Below, one piece after another: positions 7,101-10,028 of a DNA stretch of 10,028 nt. Numbering within the stretch: the first letter of the stretch is position 1; each line of letters starts with the position of its first letter. Origin of the DNA: UBA11855 sp964591705 (GTDB lineage: Archaea; Thermoproteota; Bathyarchaeia; Bathyarchaeales; Bathycorpusculaceae). Both the position numbers and the translations under genes were made by a program. The DNA is taken from assembly GCA_964591705.1 (NCBI GenBank), contig CAZQCX010000052.1, forward strand, positions 1 to 10,028, written 5' to 3'. The notes under the pieces were generated by a model, which was given only the letters and a program-made list of their open reading frames with translations, was not told where the DNA came from and searched no databases.

Positions 7101-7991
7101 GGCTTGCCTAGACTCATCGAAATCGTCGACGCAAGACGCATCCCATCAACCCCAATAATGACAATCCACCTCACAGGCGAATACAAAAAGAGCAGAGAAG
7201 GCGCCGTGGAAATAGCTCGCAAAGTAATCTACACAACCTTGGAAGACTTGGCTTCAACGGTTTATGAAGATCCAATACGTGAAGAAATAGTGGTCGAGAT
7301 CAACAAATCAATGATGGATGACAGAGCGATAACCATGGATGACCTAAAAGACAAAATACTACTTCAAAACGCTACAACGAAAATCAAGGGTAACACCCTG
7401 TTGATAAAACCAAAGAAGGCTGAACAACTAAGGCGAATGCTTAGCAAGATTTCAGGGCTTCACGTCGAAGGCGTGCCCGACATAAAACGAGTACTCGTCA
7501 CGGAGGAAAGCGGAGAATGGGTAATAAGAACGGACGGCTCAAACCTCTCAAAGATTCTTGAAATTCCAGGTGTGGATACATCTAGGACGACGACAAACAA
7601 CATCCATGAAATCGCAAAAACCCTTGGAGTTGAAGCTGCAAGAAACGCTCTAGTGAACGAGGCAAAAGGAGTCTTGGAAGACCAAGGACTGGACGTAGAT
7701 GTACGCCACGTTATGCTCGTCGCTGATATGATGACTTCAACAGGCGAAGTTCAACAAATTGGGCGCCACGGAATAAGCGGCAAAAAATCGAGCGTACTGG
7801 CGAGAGCAGCATTCGAAATAACAGTACCAAATATTGTTGAAGCTGCCGTAAAAGGAGAGAGCGACCCATTAGCGGGTGTGACAGAAAATGTCATAGTTGG
7901 ACAGTCCATTCCCATCGGAACGGGACTAGTTGAACTTTACATGTCAACGTTTGAAAGAATAGAAAAAGAGGGAGGAAGAACAGAAACTTGA
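4161..7991 (+). CDS. rpoA: DNA-directed RNA polymerase subunit A (A' and A'' in one chain)
   Basis: Largest catalytic subunit, counterpart of bacterial beta' and eukaryotic Rpb1. The 1276-residue chain contains both archaeal parts. N-terminal zinc ligands are C62, C65, C72, H75, with a second C4 set at C102, C105, C149, C152. The clamp/template segment RLKGKEGRFRSNLSGKR starts at 304. The catalytic magnesium motif NADFDGDE has D459, D461 and D463. The bridge helix follows EFFFHAMGGREG (797-808). The trigger-loop segment SIGEPGTQMTLRTFHYAG (955-972) includes H969. In most archaea the gene is split between the bridge-helix region and the trigger loop. Here the frame continues from YGEDGVDP (853-860) through a charged linker to GEAVGIVAAQ (945-954) without a stop. 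The C-terminal part is typical A''. An extra CxxCxxCx4C cluster sits at 572-583. Four nucleotides overlap the next gene. Confidence 0.97.
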   Translation: MAEEIIHKVVDEISFGLISPKDLRKQSLVEIQTPDTYDEDGAPITTGLMDGRLGTLEPRQRCKTCGNTATRCPGHFGHIELAVPIVHIEFTKIIFDLLKSTCRNCGRILLSDDAAKKARGRIERYDKLLGLVPDEVFKGIVQEIKTKQCPQCAAPQFKITFEKPTKFIEQTESGSEPLTPSMIRERLERISDGDLSILGFNPKVARPEWMVLQVLPVPPVYVRPSITLESGIRSEDDLTHKLVDIIRINQRLRENMEAGAPTLIIQDLSELLQYHVTTYFNNEASGIPPARHRSGRALKTLSQRLKGKEGRFRSNLSGKRVDFSARTVVSPDPSLDINEVGVPIDVAMRLSVPEKVTAWNIEEMKKLVINGPENYPGALYIIRPDGKRIRLEFVVDREKIAEAVELGFVVERHLKNGDIAIFNRQPSLHRMSIMAHYVRVLPYKTFRVHLCVCPPYNADFDGDEMNLHVPQSEEARTEALLLMQVQDQILSPRFGGPIIGAIRDFITGAYLLTRKSNLLTKAEVNRLLTAAGYSGPLPEPKVTKPENLWSGKQIFSLYLPKTLNYVLKANLCQGCIKCEEENCKYDAYVVIKNGELLSGTIDRRSIGAEQSESLLHRIIKDYGTQAGREFLNKVTRLLKLFITMRGFSYTYDQLVLSPKAVTRISKTMEHIEKKIEEHIENFKNGTLPRLPGQTLEESFEIYVMHELATARDEAGKIADQDFTIENAGIVMTRTGARGSSLNIGQMAACVGQQSVRGKRILRGYAGRALPHFTEGDPAPRARGFVYSSYQKGLDPIEFFFHAMGGREGLVDTAVRTQQSGYMQRRLINALEHIRLEYDSTVRDSAGDIIQFMYGEDGVDPAKSDHGNAVNVSRLIDQIKIGEEEGAAASAKYIKDQLREVEGKITTTLMEQLKQNLARAKLSKKGVTKAIDNTTDHYKRALMEPGEAVGIVAAQSIGEPGTQMTLRTFHYAGVKEQNVTLGLPRLIEIVDARRIPSTPIMTIHLTGEYKKSREGAVEIARKVIYTTLEDLASTVYEDPIREEIVVEINKSMMDDRAITMDDLKDKILLQNATTKIKGNTLLIKPKKAEQLRRMLSKISGLHVEGVPDIKRVLVTEESGEWVIRTDGSNLSKILEIPGVDTSRTTTNNIHEIAKTLGVEAARNALVNEAKGVLEDQGLDVDVRHVMLVADMMTSTGEVQQIGRHGISGKKSSVLARAAFEITVPNIVEAAVKGESDPLAGVTENVIVGQSIPIGTGLVELYMSTFERIEKEGGRTET
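7971..7975 (+). promoter_or_regulatory. ribosome binding site supporting the rpl30e TTG start
   Basis: GGAGG inside the end of rpoA is 12 nt before the TTG at 7988 and 21 nt before the ATG at 7997. The spacing is a little long for TTG but too long for the ATG, so it favours the TTG. Confidence 0.45.
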
Positions 7992-8323
7992 TAGATATGG
8001 ACAAGGCAATATCGACAGCGGTGAAAACCGGCAAAGTCTCTTTCGGAACAAACGCGGCACTTCAGAGCGCAAAAATTGGCAAGACCAAAATGATAATTTT
8101 AGCCTCCAATTGCCCAAAAGACATAAAAGAAGACATAGAATACTATTCAAAAATCTCAGGAATACCAGTTATTGTGTACAAAGGTGCTTCGATGGATTTA
8201 GCTGAAGTCTGCAAAAAGCCGTTTATTGTCTCTGCGCTGACTGTGAGAGAAACTGGTGACTCGGAAATACTAAAAATTGCTGAGGTATCCAAAGTACCAA
8301 AGACCGCTGGAGGAACTGAATGA
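7988..8323 (+). CDS. rpl30e: 50S ribosomal protein L30e (eL30)
   Basis: A 111-residue member of the L7Ae/L30e RNA-binding family, which binds kinked RNA; eL30 is part of the large ribosomal subunit. The opening D-x-D-KAI-STAVKTGKV-FGTNAAL resembles the usual archaeal L30e opening. The core ILASNCPKDIKEDIEYYSKI and the segment CKKPFIVSALTV fit the family fold. Length is close to the usual 95-110 residues. I chose the TTG at 7988 because it keeps the conserved D-x-[DN]-KAI opening, overlaps the rpoA stop by 4 nt as in coupled genes, and has GGAGG at usable distance. The alternative is the ATG at 7997, three residues shorter. Its place between RNA polymerase A and nusA is the standard archaeal arrangement and supports the identification. 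Confidence 0.93.
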   Translation: MIDMDKAISTAVKTGKVSFGTNAALQSAKIGKTKMIILASNCPKDIKEDIEYYSKISGIPVIVYKGASMDLAEVCKKPFIVSALTVRETGDSEILKIAEVSKVPKTAGGTE

Positions 8324-8754
8324 GCGGCATAAAAATCACAGCTGACGAAATGCGTTATATCGCATTGTTTGAGAGTATAAGTGGCGCAAGTGTTAAGGAC
8401 TGCATTGTTGATGAAGAGCAAGGTCGTGCAATTTTTGTTGTAAATGCGGGACAAGTAGGCGTAGCGATAGGCAAAGGAGGACGCAACATCCACACTCTTG
8501 AAAGGATGACAGGAAAGAAGCATGAAATAATCGAATACTCCGAAGATCCTGCGATGTTCATTAGGAATGCGCTGAAACCGGCAGCAGTAAAAGAAGTACG
8601 AGTTAGCGAGAGAACCGATGGGAAGAAAATAGCAGTTATTACTGTTAATCCAAAAGACAAAGGCGTCGCAATAGGAAAGAACGGGAAGAACGCTGAGCGC
8701 CTGCGGTTTTTGGCAAAACGCTACTTCAACATACAGAACGTCAGCATAACCTAG
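8320..8754 (+). CDS. nusA: archaeal NusA-like transcription factor with two KH domains
   Basis: A 144-residue protein matching the short archaeal NusA, which keeps only the tandem KH domains and lacks the bacterial N-terminal polymerase-binding and S1 domains. The two KH GxxG loops are visible: IGKGGRN with G51-K-G-G54, and IGKNGKN with G119-K-N-G122. Each is preceded by the hydrophobic strand expected (VGVAIG and GVAIG). In the family the KH pair binds single-stranded RNA and is thought to act in elongation or termination; the exact archaeal role is less clear than in bacteria. The ATG at 8320 overlaps the rpl30e stop as ATGA, and GGAGG at 8309-8313 lies 6 nt upstream, so the start is secure. 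It is the last gene of the operon in this window. Confidence 0.95.
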   Translation: MSGIKITADEMRYIALFESISGASVKDCIVDEEQGRAIFVVNAGQVGVAIGKGGRNIHTLERMTGKKHEIIEYSEDPAMFIRNALKPAAVKEVRVSERTDGKKIAVITVNPKDKGVAIGKNGKNAERLRFLAKRYFNIQNVSIT

Positions 8755-8822
8755 GCCATTTTTCCCACGAAAAGATGAACGAGAATTAGATGATCTCGCA
8801 AACAAAGAACGTTCGCGAGAAC
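8755..8822. terminator. convergent junction with T-run and overlapping stem-loops, possible terminator
   Basis: Just after the nusA stop there is a five-T run (8759-8763), the type of signal archaeal polymerases can terminate on, but it is short. Further on, CGAGA (8780-8784) pairs with TCTCG (8794-8798). TCTCGC (8794-8799) can instead pair with GCGAGA (8815-8820). GTTC-GCGA-GAAC (8811-8822) forms a small GNRA-capped hairpin. No strong T-run is seen for the minus-strand gene. Termination function is inferred from position between convergent genes. Confidence 0.35.
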
Positions 8823-10028
8823 TCATAGTATCTGAATTTTCTTCCCAAGCGAATTGTAAACAATTTTCTCAATCGTCAGCTTTTGGTTCCGTATCCTTTC
8901 CTGAATGTCAATAAAAGCCCGTTCTGCTACTGCTTCATGGGTTTCAGCGCTTGCTTTCCGTGCTTGAACTTGCTTCAGCTCTTCCTCTAGAAGAGAAAGG
9001 TCATGAATGGTCTCGCTCATTTTGCACGAAGCTAAAAGCACATCTTTCCTGTTGACCAGGTCGATTGACCTTTTTTGGATCTCTGCCAAAGAGTCATTAT
9101 GGATTATTTCTTCTATTGACTGACAAGTTTTTCTCGCCTTGTCCGGCTTGAGCTTGAGCGTTCCCTCTTTGATCGAGCGATAGATCTTGATTAGAGTTTC
9201 TTTCAGTTTGGGATAACCAATTTCCTCTTTGGCCAACGCTTCCAAAGGGCTTTCTAAATACTCATCAAGTTTCTTCAGCTCATCTTGGGTCAAACCCGAT
9301 TCTCCGCCTTGGTAAGCCAGAGCCTTGATTTTCAAGAACGGCTTCTGAAGGTGCCGCAGCGTTTGTCTCAATTCGCCGCTAAGCCCCTCCGCTTCAGTTT
9401 CGATTGCTTTCAACTGGTCAATAGGACCCTTGCTTCTCAACTCTGAGATTCGAACTTCGAGCTCTCTGATTCTTTGCTCAAGCGGCCAGCGTTCCTCCTT
9501 TGTACTCGCCAACTGAGCATAGAGATTCTCTTTTTGCTTTTCCTGCATGCGGAGTTCCTTAACGAGCATGAAGGCTTCTTCCAAGGTTCTGGTTTTGACG
9601 TATTCCTTGGTTACGAATTCACTAAACGACGCAAGAGTCAGCTTTGCCTTTTCATGAACCGTAAGAAACTTTCTCCGGTCCATTATGAAGAATGGAGCGA
9701 TTCTCGGAAACCAATTTCTAATATCGATGTCTATGACAAGAAACACTTTTTGAGTGTCCTGAGCAAGTTTGGCTAGGTTTTCATAAGTGACTTCTTCGGG
9801 GATGCCTATTTTCCTAAGTCTTTCAAGAAACAGGTTTGCGAGCTTGCTGAGGGCTCGAGCACGATTGTAGACTCGCATGTTCCTGCGTTCGATTTCTTTG
9901 GTGCTGTTGTCAAGTAGCATTTTGCTGACTTCTATTTCGTTTTGGATCGCAGCATTAATTTCGTCTCTTAGTCTCTTGGCTTCGGTCTGGACAGGGGCAA
10001 GTATGGAACGCGTCTCTTCCTCGAGCCA
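8823..10028 (-). CDS. long coiled-coil protein of unknown function, N-terminal side cut by the window
   Basis: The minus-strand frame is open from the right edge to the TGA at 8825-8823, giving 401 visible residues with no stop. An internal ATG at 9920 is unlikely to be the true start, because the 36 codons before it have the same charged helical composition. I do not recognise the family. Numbering from the right edge: residues 1-70 are a charged helix; 96-106 (FLVIDIDIRNW) is the start of a short hydrophobic, possibly globular patch; about 147-225 is heptad-like coiled coil rich in E, K, R, L; 227-305 is a helical, less coiled segment opening with LQKPFLKIKAL; the rest is again coiled coil. 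No Walker A, membrane segment or zinc motif is visible in this part. SMC/SbcC-like proteins share such composition, but nothing here shows an ATPase head. It converges on nusA and is not part of that operon. Confidence 0.85.
   Translation of the reverse strand, partial: WLEEETRSILAPVQTEAKRLRDEINAAIQNEIEVSKMLLDNSTKEIERRNMRVYNRARALSKLANLFLERLRKIGIPEEVTYENLAKLAQDTQKVFLVIDIDIRNWFPRIAPFFIMDRRKFLTVHEKAKLTLASFSEFVTKEYVKTRTLEEAFMLVKELRMQEKQKENLYAQLASTKEERWPLEQRIRELEVRISELRSKGPIDQLKAIETEAEGLSGELRQTLRHLQKPFLKIKALAYQGGESGLTQDELKKLDEYLESPLEALAKEEIGYPKLKETLIKIYRSIKEGTLKLKPDKARKTCQSIEEIIHNDSLAEIQKRSIDLVNRKDVLLASCKMSETIHDLSLLEEELKQVQARKASAETHEAVAERAFIDIQERIRNQKLTIEKIVYNSLGKKIQIL

Noticed and set aside
8143..8826. 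227-codon minus-strand frame opposite rpl30e and nusA
   Set aside because: It lies antisense to two well-identified genes and its sequence is cysteine- and serine-rich with no motif; a shadow frame.
8823..9920. Taking the ATG at 9920 as the true start of the coiled-coil protein
   Set aside because: The frame stays open for 36 further codons to the window edge with the same charged helical character, so the gene is partial.
1..10028. CRISPR arrays, insertion sequences, toxin-antitoxin or defence genes
   Set aside because: No regularly spaced repeats, transposase motifs or such gene families are visible; coding space is taken by housekeeping genes and one coiled-coil gene.

Overview
This window is an archaeal housekeeping locus. 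The evidence is an archaeal-type tRNA-Leu interrupted by a bulge-helix-bulge intron, an unsplit archaeal/eukaryotic-type RNA polymerase B subunit, an A subunit that keeps the A' and A'' parts in one chain, the archaeal/eukaryotic ribosomal protein eL30, and the short two-KH archaeal form of NusA. A continuous A subunit together with an unsplit B subunit argues against euryarchaeal methanogens and haloarchaea. It fits lineages around the TACK/Asgard side of the tree; a bathyarchaeal-type genome is my best guess, but the window alone does not settle it.

Layout from left to right. Positions 1-123 (minus) hold a complete tRNA-Leu(CAA) with a 35-nt intron and an encoded CCA. Positions 124-793 are a divergent intergenic region of about 670 nt with no gene I can support. 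It carries a probable tRNA promoter, a TATA-like element in front of rpoB, several short inverted repeats and a 12-nt direct repeat. Positions 794-8754 (plus) form one tight operon, rpoB - rpoA - rpl30e - nusA: rpoB and rpoA are 1 nt apart, and rpoA/rpl30e and rpl30e/nusA each overlap by 4 nt. Positions 8755-8822 are a short convergent junction with overlapping stem-loops. From 8823 to the right edge a gene on the minus strand encodes a long coiled-coil protein of unknown function, cut off by the window at its N-terminal side.

How the genes work together: rpoB and rpoA supply the two catalytic halves of RNA polymerase. NusA is an RNA-binding elongation/termination-associated factor, and eL30 is a large-subunit ribosomal protein. 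This is the conserved archaeal RNA polymerase / translation cluster, but it is trimmed at both ends compared with the common order: no rpoH precedes rpoB, and no rps12/rps7/elongation factor genes follow nusA.

I did not find a new defence, mobile or metabolic system here. The most interesting items are the fused A subunit and its extra cysteine cluster, the structured leader in front of rpoB, the shortened operon and the unknown coiled-coil gene.
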